From: Thelephora terrestris | Lineage: Eukaryota; Basidiomycota; Agaricomycetes; Thelephorales; Thelephoraceae | Length of the DNA stretch: 64,000 nucleotides | Direction of reading: 5' to 3' | Assembly: GCA_015956445.1 (NCBI GenBank) | Contig: WIUZ02000011.1 | Location: 62,001 to 126,000, forward strand | Shown: positions 22,290 to 32,667 of the stretch, piece after piece | Layout: every line of letters starts with the position of its first letter | Position numbering within the stretch: position 1 is the stretch's first letter | Program-made: the position numbers and the translations under genes | The notes under the pieces: model-generated | What the model was told of the DNA's origin: nothing | What the model saw: the letters and a program-made list of their open reading frames with translations, nothing else | The model's database searches: none

Positions 22290-23605
22290 CTCGCAGTCTC
22301 TGAATCTGCGCTCCGGGGCGTGGAGTGTTCGACGGACCAGCGGAGGAGGCTGTCCGTTTGCGCCGAGAAAAAGAGATGAGAGACGGAGGAAAAGGTGTTG
22401 CGGATGATTTGAGACAGCCATGGAGTGAGATCAGGTTGCAGCCTTGCAGGCTTCAAACTCCGATCCGTCTCTCTTTTTTCCATCCTCCGGATTCTGGAGT
22501 CAGCTTCAGTGAGTCTTTCAATCCTCTCGATACTTTTCCGTGATGATCTTTCGAATCATACTTTACCACATTCCGACTCAATCGTGTGGACAAGCATAAT
22601 CAAATTTCAGCCTTGTCTGAATCCAATTCCCCGTTTTTGTTTCCCGGTCACTTTCCCCCGCTAACCTTCGATATTCTGTAGGGAGTCGATAGTGCCCAGA
22701 TTGTTATCGCGGCGTGTCACATTGTGAGTGTCGTCCCGTCTTTTGTGCTTTGGTGAAAATTTCCGATGGGCGGACACGAACGTCTCTCGACCTACACCAA
22801 ACTCCCTCATTGTACAACGAGGGACAGGCCTGGGAACTTGCTGAAACGCATCAATTCCCTGATTCTCCTAACCCATACAACTCCTATCCAGAATTTGCTG
22901 ATCATCCAATTTTCAGTTCCCTGAGGGACTAGAGCCCTGTGCATCGGCCCCATTTCGATCGATAACGCCGATCATCATCTTGGCCACGAATATCCAGAGA
23001 CTCTATGGGGACCGGCAACCCGCCTTGGCCACGCGTGCTCATTTGAAATTGGCTCCCCAGTGAGACATCCTCTGGTCAATTTTCCAGCCCGTCCAAACTG
23101 CGTGCGTCGGATTAGATATACGGAAATACTATGTGGCGTGGCCGTGCATCGATTCATGGTTTGAATTTTTTATGAAGGCAATACCCTGTGTGAAAATATC
23201 ATACTGTTGGTCACCAAAGGGCTACCCATAATCAAGTGTTGGGGTGCTATAGGCGTCGAATCTTGCCATAGTCTGGGTGGTCGAATGCCACACCCCGCAC
23301 TGCACTCGACGATGTTAACGTATCTCACATCAGTCTCGAGTTACACGGTCTTTATCCTCATAGTCCCTTATATCCGAGTTACGGCCGCTGCGTTCAAGGG
23401 AGAACTGTGGCGCACACCCCTGTTAGGTGGAGTTGCCTCACTCGATTCGATCGCTGATATTCACAAAAAACCTCAATTTCTGGCAATCAAGGTACTTTTC
23501 TCTTGGAGCGCAACCATGAAATTGAAGTTTGCTATGTCTCCTCATGCTCTATGTTTTTAAAGTGGGTGTGGTGTGTGGCAGTCCACAGAAATTTAATTTC
23601 GAAAG
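22290..23605. other. Left part of the insert between G3 and G4
   Basis: No recognisable gene and no match to array DNA beyond the breakpoint at 22289. Includes AT-richer stretches and short frames only. The final ~100 bases are the probable leader of the next gene. Confidence 0.4.
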
Positions 23606-25490
23606 ATGGGCAACGAACTGAGTGTGTGGGAAAGTCCGCACGGAATCAATTTTTGGCAGAGGGTTGCCGGTCCCCAGACTCTAGAGCATCGCGGCCAGTC
23701 ACGTGGTGAACCGTGCTTGGTCAGCCGAGATCCCTCTAAACGTGGGGTCCTTATCCTCATCCATCCAATGCCATCATCGGGGCGGCGGGCCAACAAGCGG
23801 AACGGACAAGAGGAACTCCGGTCGGGGAAGGTCTCCAGGAGAAAAAAGGACACTGTCCCAGAGACTGCTCCTTCCAAAACCACTCAGATCGACCTGGCTC
23901 TCCTCCGAGGACACATCCATTCGGTCAGTAGGGAGAACCAACTGGAAAAACTTCCTTGGTCCATCAAACGCCAAGTCAGGCGGCCTTGGTATTACTTTGA
24001 CTACGTGGAGCCCGCCCCTAGGTTTCGCCTAGTGACCTCTGAAGAAGACAATTCTGATGACTTATCAGATCACCCCAGTGAAGACAGGGCGCAGGTTTCG
24101 AGGGACCCTTACATGTACGCCACTCGTTTATACCCCCCTTCAATAATTATCTCATGATATGCAGCCGAAAGTACGTTGTGAGGCTTCCATGGGAACACCA
24201 GCAGCTGGACGCCGCCCTATTCGAATACAGCGAGGGCGACGTCATCGACATTTTGGTTGTAGCTTGTCTTTGGAACCCCTTGAAATGTGTGTCTCATCCG
24301 AATACTTGGGACCCAGAGATGTCCTTTCGGTACAAAATTCCCGCCGGTTACCACCACGTCCTACTGGGTTTCAATCGGGAGATTGACTTCATCGTGGAGG
24401 ACCACGTCGATGATAATGAATCTCGCCTCCGTTGCAAGTACTTAATGCAGGTCCTTGACTCCTTTGTGGAGGAACTTAAGGAGCGGACCATAAGAGACAT
24501 CAGCAAGATGGCAAAGAACTTATTTTTGTACGTGACTTTTCACTTCTTTTCCTTCGCTTATCGGACACTTATTACCATATTTGGAAGCCCAACTTTTATT
24601 TATTCACGACATGGCTTCTATAAGTACGTACTTTTATCTTTTTTTCACCTTTTCTTACGGAAAAGCTTCGAAAAAGGCACAGAAAAGTATTTTTCCTTGA
24701 CTCTGATGGACCCTGCCAAGTTTCGATCCAAGGTCCTCAATCCGATTATCCAGCGTCAGCTGAGAGGAGTCGCCGACAATGATTCAGACGAGGTCAAGAA
24801 AGCAGTGGGGACAAAACTCGAAGACGCTGTAAACTTTTACTTGGCCCGGGACCCTCTCAACCCTCAGGACTGCCCAGCACTTTTTCGAAACCTCCTCTAC
24901 ATCACGCCCGTCCGCTTGAGCTTTGCGTGTTATGACTCACAGTGTAGCAAGGCTGTCTATGAGAAGAGCAGGTTGAACACAAAGTTCCTGAGGCATTCAT
25001 GTGTCCAACATGATACCAGTGATCAGATTTTGTTGCTTCCCTTCGAGGTTGAGGTGATTGAGCATGAAGGACTTGGAGGCCTGTACAGGGGGTTGATCAA
25101 AGCTTCAGTGAGTGGTTTTCATCCCTCTTTTCTAGGGGCCTGAAACACTCACATGGTGATCCCTCCACTCCTGCTCAGCCGCGACCGACCGGTGAGCACA
25201 CTAGTTCTGTCCAGGCCACCCCTATGCCGATCTACTACGTCGACATCGTCGCATTCGATCAAGCGGCCGCAAACCCATCCAACTCCCTGGTCACTTTGGA
25301 GGTGTACCGCTCGGAGATCCGCTCCATCATGTTGCAGGAGCAAAACGACGCGCAAGCAATCCTCGCACGGATGAACGACCGGCGGTTGATCTGGAGAGGA
25401 TTAATAGCGAGGTGGAACGCCCTTATCATATCCCAGGGTGGCCAAGCGCTTGCTGATTCCTCGGACGACGAGGAACCCATGGGAGTTTAG
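23606..25490 (+). CDS. Unrecognised five-exon protein
   Basis: Proposed exons: 23606-24114, 24165-24527, 24588-24623, 24666-25107 and 25215-25490; 541 residues. The junction at 24114/24165 restores DPYIRKYVVRLPW, and the last joins KAS to ATPMPIYYVDIV; all are GT-AG. The N-terminal third is basic and polar (RRANKRNGQEE, SRRKKD). The middle has DFIVEDHVDDNESRLRCKYL and the 3' part FARDPLNPQDCP-like and CYDSQCSKAVYEKSR segments. The tail is acidic (SSDDEEPMGV). No known domain was recognised. The 36-nt exon 3 and the 42-nt intron after it are the weakest parts. It is the only intact gene in the insert that splits the array. Confidence 0.5.
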
Positions 25491-26439
25491 TACTGGGCCT
25501 GTTGGAAAACGCGGACAGCAAAGATACTAGTAGCTTCTCTCACGTTCCGCATACTCTCTCTGTTCTCTTTGTATCTTTTAGCTTACGAGTATCTACATGG
25601 CCACCCACGAAACTGTATATAAAGTTAGCTCTCTGACCCGAATACAATCACCAGCTCTGTTCCCATTTTCTGCGCATGCTGTTAGGGCTGACATTCGGGA
25701 CTAGAGTGTGGAGGATAGCGCCAAAGACGTTCCAAAGAAAGGTGAGACAGTTGGAAAACGGATCCCATGCCAACCAGACGCCGGGCGGCCGGGTGTGGAA
25801 ACAGAAGCCAGCGATCCACCCAGCAAGTATCATACATCTCCTTGACTACCACAAGCAACACCATTTGTGGGGTGATTCCCTTAAAATAACCGTGCGCACC
25901 GTGCCCGCTGCTGCATCATATAACACTGAACCAAACAATAATGCTTTTAACTCAACTGTCCTGTGGAGCTTACAGAGCTGACGGGAAGGAATCGACTTAA
26001 TCAAGGAGATCAGACAGCCAACATCCTAGAACAATATCTAAGTCCCCGATGCCTCAGTTGACGTATACGAGGGTCCTGAGCAGGGGTCTATCGGACTCGT
26101 CAGGGGTCATCCAGCTCTAAGTTCCAAGAAATCGGGCTTACAAAACCAAACAACTGGCTCAAACGATTTCCCAAAGGTACAACTGGACAGTGCCATCGCT
26201 CTGCGTCCCCTTGTCACAACATCAGCCCACGACATCGCTGTTGGGAAGAATCCGCTCACCAGACGAAACAAAGTCCCGTCGCTCAGTGAGTTCAAGTTAT
26301 TCTGCAGGTACCTTCTTCCGACGCATTGAGCTCCAAACTCGTCCCGCCCTCGAACAACACCTTTCTATCCCTTCCATCAGCCCCGCCCGCGAGTTGCAGG
26401 GAACCGCGCCGGCTGAAGTCAAAGGTGTCGACGTGGTCA
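25491..26439. other. Insert, gene-free part
   Basis: Starts with the probable 3' untranslated region of the five-exon gene. Short frames on both strands show no family resemblance. No array DNA. Confidence 0.4.
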
Positions 26440-27720
26440 GTCTAGGGTGCTAACCGGATGTCCATAGTCGAAGCATACCTCCCCCACGCATCCCGTGGTA
26501 CACAGGGGTCCGCCCGCACCGAATATCTTTGCTCAACTGGAATTTGAGTCCGCAGAATAAGCAAAGTTTTGGGTCCCCGGTATTTCATGGGCAACACGAT
26601 GAAGACCGCTTGAGAAGGGTCACCGACGAGCGCCTGGTCCCTGCTTGATCTCCCCAGGGACCGGTCATGATTGTGCTATGCGAGCAGGCAGATAGTGAAA
26701 CGACCGCAGTAGTTCAAATCGCTGCACGCCCCAGGGTAATGCTGAGAAATGAGGGTGTCAAACGCGACCAGCTCCCCACCCGGGCACATCTTGGGTAAAA
26801 AGGCTATTCTCAATTTGTCCCAAGAAGACAACTTGGGCAGTTGAACTGACCAGGAGGTTCCTCGAGTCCCTGGGTCGTACATCAAGGACCTGGAATGGAG
26901 TGAGCGATACACAGCTGCTCATGCGACAAGAAGGTTACCATTTTTCCCGTCTTCCAATCCCACATGATTTTTTTTCACGCCTCACAATCTGGCATTTGCT
27001 CGCACCAGCAGCGAAGGTACGTCACGATCCTGGAACTGTTCATACTCAGAGGCTCTACGATTTGTGAGTCTGACTTTTCCTCTAGTTCGGCAATGGGCAA
27101 CGACATTTTCCGGCGGTTATGCGGCCCTCAAGGAGAACTATCGGATGCTCCAGGTCTCAGGCGGCCTTTAGCTCGTGACCGGCGGGACATGAAGAAAAGT
27201 GAGACCCTCATCCTTCCAGGGGTAGGAGACAAAAGGAGCATTCCCGGGATGCTGAACATTCGTCTAACTCGAAGATTTGGCAGGGTCGACTGCGTGGGTG
27301 GTCTTCACCATACTCGTCTACTTGTGGGTGCCCCTCGAGCATAATCTTCAACGCTCGGTGAAATCACAAGGATAACGTGGATTGTCGATTAGCCCGATGG
27401 CAAAGAGCTCGGATCGGTCCTGTAGAGCGGGCCAGTTGCGGACGAGATCGCGGAAGCGTTTGTTCACCCTGGTTTCGCAATGCAAGGTCAGCAACGATTC
27501 ACCTGCAATTTACCTCCCTGCCGCTTCCGTCTTGATAATATTCTGGCCGGGCAGATGCAGAAGAACCGTTTCCAGGATCCCCGTCGGGAGCGCGGTCAAG
27601 TAGGATACGGGCATAGACATGGTTCCGGTGAAACTCGCAGTGATATAGACCCGAAGACACGGTAAGGTTGTGGTTTCTGGCTGATGGATAAGACTTTGCC
27701 AAGCTTCAGGTGGCTCCACA
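26440..27720 (-). pseudogene. Broken F-box protein gene
   Basis: Minus-strand blocks in order: LPTGILETVLLHLPGQNIIKTEA, an intron-like gap, then VNKRFRDLVRNWPALQDRSELFAIGLIDNP and CDFTER. This is the F-box start and second helix of the common agaricomycete F-box proteins (LP-x-EIL...HLP-QDI, ...LQYRIELF-x-AGL-x-DNP). After that the frame is lost. Further down, blocks such as PSQAVFIVLPMKYRGPKTLL and PRDAWGRYAS look like the usual C-terminal region. Several frame breaks and a stop right after CDFTER show it is dead. Host gene relic, moderately old. Confidence 0.65.
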
Positions 27721-28112
27721 GCTCGACTAGGGTCTAACCGATATGAATCCCGCCAACCGACACGAGTGTCGAAGCTGATCGCGGTGGGGAGGAAGGTCTT
27801 TCACGCGGCAAGTTACTTCAATGTGATGAAAGATTCCATCAAAAAAAAAATCGGTCGTCGAGATCACTGCGGTCTACTGAACTTTGGTACACTCGCGGTG
27901 ACGATTGCGGATCACGCTGAACGTCCGCATCGCTGGGATGAACTGGGAGTGGGCGGAAAAGGAGGGAATTTGGCGATTTGGCAACAAATGTAGAGGCCCT
28001 ACATCAGATGCTAATGATACAGAATACAGAAGCGTACGGGTTCACAAAAGAGCTTTGTTAGTTGTTACAATTGATGACCATCGGAATCCGTCTTGTCTTA
28101 TATTCCTCAGCG
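27721..28112. other. Right edge of the insert and downstream flank of G4
   Basis: From about 27.89 kb the sequence again resembles array DNA seen at 20.64 kb ('tacactcgcggtgac', 'ttgcggatcacg'). A run of ten A lies at 27840-27850. No gene. Confidence 0.45.
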
Positions 28113-29471
28113 TCAACACCTATCGTTGGGGACATACCACACCGCAATTTTCTTTCCACGATCCTACACGTCGTTGGCACACGATCAGTGCTTGATCGTC
28201 GGGAAGAGCAAGAGAAAAAGTGGATACCCACCTCGCAGTGGGCAGGACTGGTATGATTGATGTGGTTCCATATCATGGGCGTGGTCTCGCAGAGGAGTCG
28301 CCAGTCCTGTCCTCCTTTATCGTTGATGCCGACGACCTCGGCTTCGATCTGGCGGAGGCCTGACCCCCGGTTCGTGCAACCCTTGGAATTGGTGTTCGTC
28401 AGTCGAATTGAATGCATAGTGAAAGCACCACGGGTCATCACTAATTCACCTTATCAACAAAGTCCTGGTGCCATGGCTTGCAATCAGGCTGATCCCAATC
28501 GACCATCCAAAAGCCATTCATGGGCCCCCTGTGCTCACATCGATACGGTCGCCTGATGGCGACGCCCTTGATCTCGACGGGCATATTTAAGCATGCGTCC
28601 ATGTCGGAACGGCCCTCAGGAACATTGCGCAAGATTCCCCAGTATTCGCGTTTGCCGTACGCACGACAATCCCACGCAGGCTCGACGATTTCCCAGAATG
28701 CGCCTTTGGGGATGGTCAGTTCGTCGCGGGCCTTTTCCCACCTTTCCCTCTCTTCCCTCATCTTCAACTCCTCCTTCTCCAGCGACTGCCTTTCATCCTT
28801 CAGCAAGCGAGTCTGCTTCTCGAGCCTCAACCTTTCCGCTTCTACCAGTTGATTCTGTTTCTCGAGCCTAGATCTCTCTTGTTCTGACCGACGGATCGCG
28901 GACTCGAGTGCTCGCCTCTCCTCGCTTATCCTTCGGGTGGACGATTCAAGTGCCACCCTCTCGTCCTCCAGGAGGGTAGTCTCGCGACGAAGCGCGATAT
29001 GCTCACCCTCCAGGTGCTCCGCCTCCTTCCTCATCGCATCTTCTCTTATACTCATTCGAACCATGGCCTCATTGTATCGACCAATCTTGGCGGGAAGATC
29101 GTAGAAGAAGACAAAAGCTGCCAGTTGGGCCACCAAAACGAAGATTATAGAGGCTCCAGCAACGCGTTCTCTGGTGATCATGTTTTTGGTGATCGTGGCT
29201 GGATGGAAGGGGGATGGATCCCGCTGACGGCGAGGAGCGTGAATCTCCTGGTATCCTCCGCCAGAGTAGCCAGGAGTTTCTGAATATGCCGGAGGGGGTT
29301 GTTGACCAGGAACTTGACCGGCGCTGCCATAGGAAGTCGACTTTCGTCCCGGTCTCAGGGGGGACCTTTCTTGTGACCATCCTCGGTTGTTTCGATAAAT
29401 TCTAGCCACCATAGATAGAGGTTAACGTGTATGAAACCACTTCTGAAGTGGAAGGCTAACCTGGCACTCAT
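28113..29471 (-). CDS. Coiled-coil CRD membrane protein, copy G4
   Basis: Exons: 29461-29471, 28450-29401, 28232-28381 and 28113-28163; 387 residues. The N-terminal half (Pro-rich region, membrane helix IIFVLVAQLAAFVFFYDL and start of the coil) is almost the same as G3, but the CRD is of the G2 type: AWDCRAYGKREYWG, FWMVDWDQPDCKPW, RQIEAEVVGINDKGG, PAHCE and the end VWYVPNDRC. The coil is longer than in G3 by extra repeats (EKQNQLVEAERLRL, EKQTRLLKDERQSL). The gene therefore looks like a mosaic of two lineages. Second in-frame ATG at 29412 inside intron 1. Intact. Confidence 0.82.
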
Positions 29472-30348
29472 TTCGAGTGTGGCTGTCAGGTCCGATGAGG
29501 AACCCACGGGCGCCTAGTATGTATATCCGTTTTCGCCGGCGTTTGGAGCGCAGACGCCGGGTACTACGAACTGTCAAATATAGCTCCCATGCATTCGATT
29601 TCGGTAAACGACAAGTCAAAAAGGGCGATTCCACTACAAAACTACCTCTAGCGCTTGAGGATCGTTTGAATCTATATCTGTACGAGACGTGATCTATATG
29701 CGGTGGCTTATACACGGTTCGCCCAAGCCGTGGAATCGGTTTTCGTCAGCGCAAGGTCGATGTGATAGTGGCAAACCACCAGCGGCGGATATTTCCTTGT
29801 ATGGCTGCCGGCACGCACGCAAAGACTATCAGTTAGGATTTCGGAAGGGTACAACAGAAAAACTCGAACTCATGTGCCCGAAGGAGTCGTTGAACGTATG
29901 CTTGATGAAGTGGAGAGGTTGGAGGAGGAAGCGACGAGTGTAAAGTCTGCTGAACCGCGACACTACGCGAGCTTCGGTGGCGGAGATGACCTCATGATTT
30001 CTGCACCTCTTTTGAACAGCGGTCGGAGATCCCACATATAACACTCAGCGAGACAGCTATACGCGCAAAAGAGGAAATCCTGATATAAATACTTCGCAAC
30101 GAGGATATCTAGAGGAACCATTCACGTATCGACCGTCAACATTCGAGGTATAGCGTAGTAACAAAATAGTCCATAACGATCTCGTTCAGCAAAACTTTCA
30201 TCGGGCCCTTCCTCCCTCCCCATCTGGGTACTGGTAACTGAAAAAGCCATATGTCGTGTCCCCCCCCCCTCCCCCCACTTCGAACGCGGATTGAGCCCGC
30301 TTGTGTATGCAAAAGAGTCTAAAACTGATAGAGAAGTGTACCACAGCC
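29472..30348. other. End of the array; SDR-tail trace; intergenic
   Basis: Bases 29472-29549 are the G3/G4 shared promoter. At 29870-29930 a short trace of the SDR tail remains ('cccgaaggagtcgttgaac', 'gcttgatgaagtggagagg'). The rest, up to the P450 3' end, has no gene. A run of ten C, T and six C lies at 30260-30276. Confidence 0.5.
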
Positions 30349-32667
30349 TCACAGCTCGACCGAAGCAACGAGGGCCGCAGCCTTTTCTGACCGTGGCCTA
30401 ATAGTGCACTTGAACGGAGGAGGGTGGCTAAACGAAGAAAGGGAGAGTCGTCAATCATCAAAAGGCGCCATCAGGACTCTACACGCTCCAACTCTCTCAC
30501 CTAATCGTTCCGTCGGTGTAATGGATCTCAGGCTCGACCACGTTCCCAAATCCATCAACGTATTTTGTGATGTTCAACACCGCCAGTGACCTGGCACAGG
30601 CCAACCATAGCGAGGTCTGGGCGAGGAGGAGCCCTGGACATATCCTCCTTCCATGACCAAAGGCCGTCGCGCGAGGTTCAGGCTCAGGACGGTCTCCCAA
30701 GAACCGTTCGGGATTAAATGCCATCGGATCGGCGTGGACAGCCGGATCGTGCATTATTTGCCTATTCGATCGAGGTTAATTTCACCGACAAGAAAACAAA
30801 AATTGGGCAGGGGAGTTCCATTTTTCCCTGTCTTAAACTTACCAGAGGTTCGCAATTATCTGTGCTCCTTTGGGAATGAAATACCCCTCGTAAACATCGT
30901 CCTCCATAGTGACATGCGGGATTCCTAGTGGGTTCCCAGCAATCAGCCTCTCTCAACACAAAGAGGAACCACACGCCCCCCCGGCAGACGTACCTAATGG
31001 GGCGACAGGGTTCCATCGAAGCACCTCCTTCGTTATCGCCTCGACGTACGGAAGGCTAGCTTGATCAGCCAACGTAGGTAACCGATCGTTTCCAATGACC
31101 CTATCGATTTCCTCCTGAGCCTTTCTCTGAACCTCGGGATTGATCATCATCGCCAGGAAAAACGAATGGATCGCTGACACGGTCTAGATGATGGATACGT
31201 CCGCCACATGGGTCCAGTGAGACGCGGATACAAGGCAATGAGAGATGATACTCACGGTGTCCGCGCCACCAGAATACAACGAAGCAGCTGACCATTTGAT
31301 GTTATAATCGTCCTCTGGAGTGATGTTCTTGCTCTCGAGCAATTGGGACGTGTACGACGGGATTGCCGTTCCGGCAGCCTACAAAAGTCCGATTTCAATA
31401 CACACCGTCGTCGTTGAGGGGGGCAAGGTGGAGTGATGAAGGCAGGGGCATGACAGCCAACTCACCATCTGATCCTTTACGAGTTGATTGGGTATGTTTG
31501 CCATATCCAACAACAGCTGCGAGAACCGCTTAGCCTTGACTTTCCATCCCGTTCCGGGGAACCAGTCAGGCACGTATCTCACTGTTCCAGGCACAGTAAG
31601 GACCCCAGCGACGAGAGGGACGGAAGAAGCGTGACTCACGAGAAGGAATCACGTCCACAAGGAAAGCCCCAGGCTCCAAAGATTCGGAAAACCCGTTCAC
31701 GGAGGCCTCTACGACTTTCACGAAGGGGTCGTCCTCCTCCTGGACAGAGTACCCGTACGCGATCATCAAGATGATTGCCCCTGTGGTCCTAAGCGTTCGT
31801 AAATGTCAGATCATGTCGGATACGTCAAGGCAAGGCCTTTGATTATGATAATAAAAAGTCAAAGTTCGACCGCCACAGCGCGGTCCATCATGTGATTGTT
31901 AAGTCACAGAAGAATCCACTGGACGCCTGTCAACGAGATCGCAAAAGGCTGCTGCTGGATCGGCGGTACCGATTGACAGGAAGAAACAACGAACGACCAA
32001 AAGCGGGAACGCCGACGATAATAATAACACGACGACGGTGACTCCGATGGCTCACTTTCGAATCTGCTGAACCAGTGAACCAGGATCGGCGATAATCTTC
32101 GCCAGGAACTTGGCTGACTCCTTCTCCTGCAACGGTGCAAACCTCTCCACGGCCGCACGCGTTCCAAACAACTTGTTCATGTACTTCCTGAACTCACGGA
32201 AGCGTGGACCGTACTGGGTGAGGGCCAACGATTTGTTCCACCCAATGATCTCGCCGCACATCATGACAACCGGCCGATCAGAGTAGATCGCCGATTTCTT
32301 CTCGAGCAGATCGAAGGCGGCTTTGGACGAGCTGAGGATTACCATTTGCTGACCGAGCGCGTTCAGGTACATGACTTCGCCTGCCCCGCGGTACGATCCC
32401 ATAAATACACCATCCGCACGGCAAGTCGAGGAAAAAAGTCAACGCACCATGCTGTTTGCTCAACTCGCCCAATCTCTCCCAGACGTGGTTGGGAGGCAGG
32501 TCCAACAGGTTGCCTATGACGGGATAGCCTTTCGGACCGGGCGGTAGAGGAGGTCGCGAGTGCGATCGAGCCAGACGCACGAGGGCAGCGGATCCAAGGA
32601 TGAAAGAAGCCAAGGAGAGGTATGGGTGGCCTTTTGCCACGTCGAGAATTGGGGCGACCGTTTCCAT
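30349..32667 (-). CDS. Cytochrome P450 (OrdA-like fungal class)
   Basis: Nine exons (minus): 32448-32667, 32056-32380, 31640-31788, 31466-31581, 31256-31378, 30994-31183, 30843-30924, 30501-30761 and 30349-30427; 514 residues. N-terminal membrane anchor (YLSLASFILGSAALV) then PPLPPGPKG. I-helix SLYSGGADTTVSA, ExxR in KEVLRW, PERF in MAFNPERFLG, heme loop FGHGRRICPG with the Cys ligand. Every junction restores a P450 motif. Intron 2 is unusually long at 267 nt. The class often oxidises secondary metabolites in basidiomycetes; the substrate is unknown. No biosynthetic partner genes are next to it. Confidence 0.9.

Larger units (their letters stand above)
10890..29940. repeat. Decayed tandem array: SDR tail / coiled-coil CRD gene / 7-helix gene
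   Basis: Copies of the last ~100-130 bp of the SDR gene (signature GAACACGTGCTTGG-like followed by GTCTGGTGATTTGGGC-like) recur at about 10.89, 14.18, 17.46, 20.76 and 29.87 kb, the later ones progressively degraded. The first two intervals are each ~3.29 kb and hold, in order, a relic of the coiled-coil CRD gene and a 7-helix gene. Later intervals carry intact CRD genes but no 7-helix gene. A 5.8 kb insert (about 22.29-28.1 kb) splits the array. The pattern is best read as repeated unequal exchange that began inside the SDR gene's 3' end, followed by loss of different parts in each unit. Confidence 0.8.
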
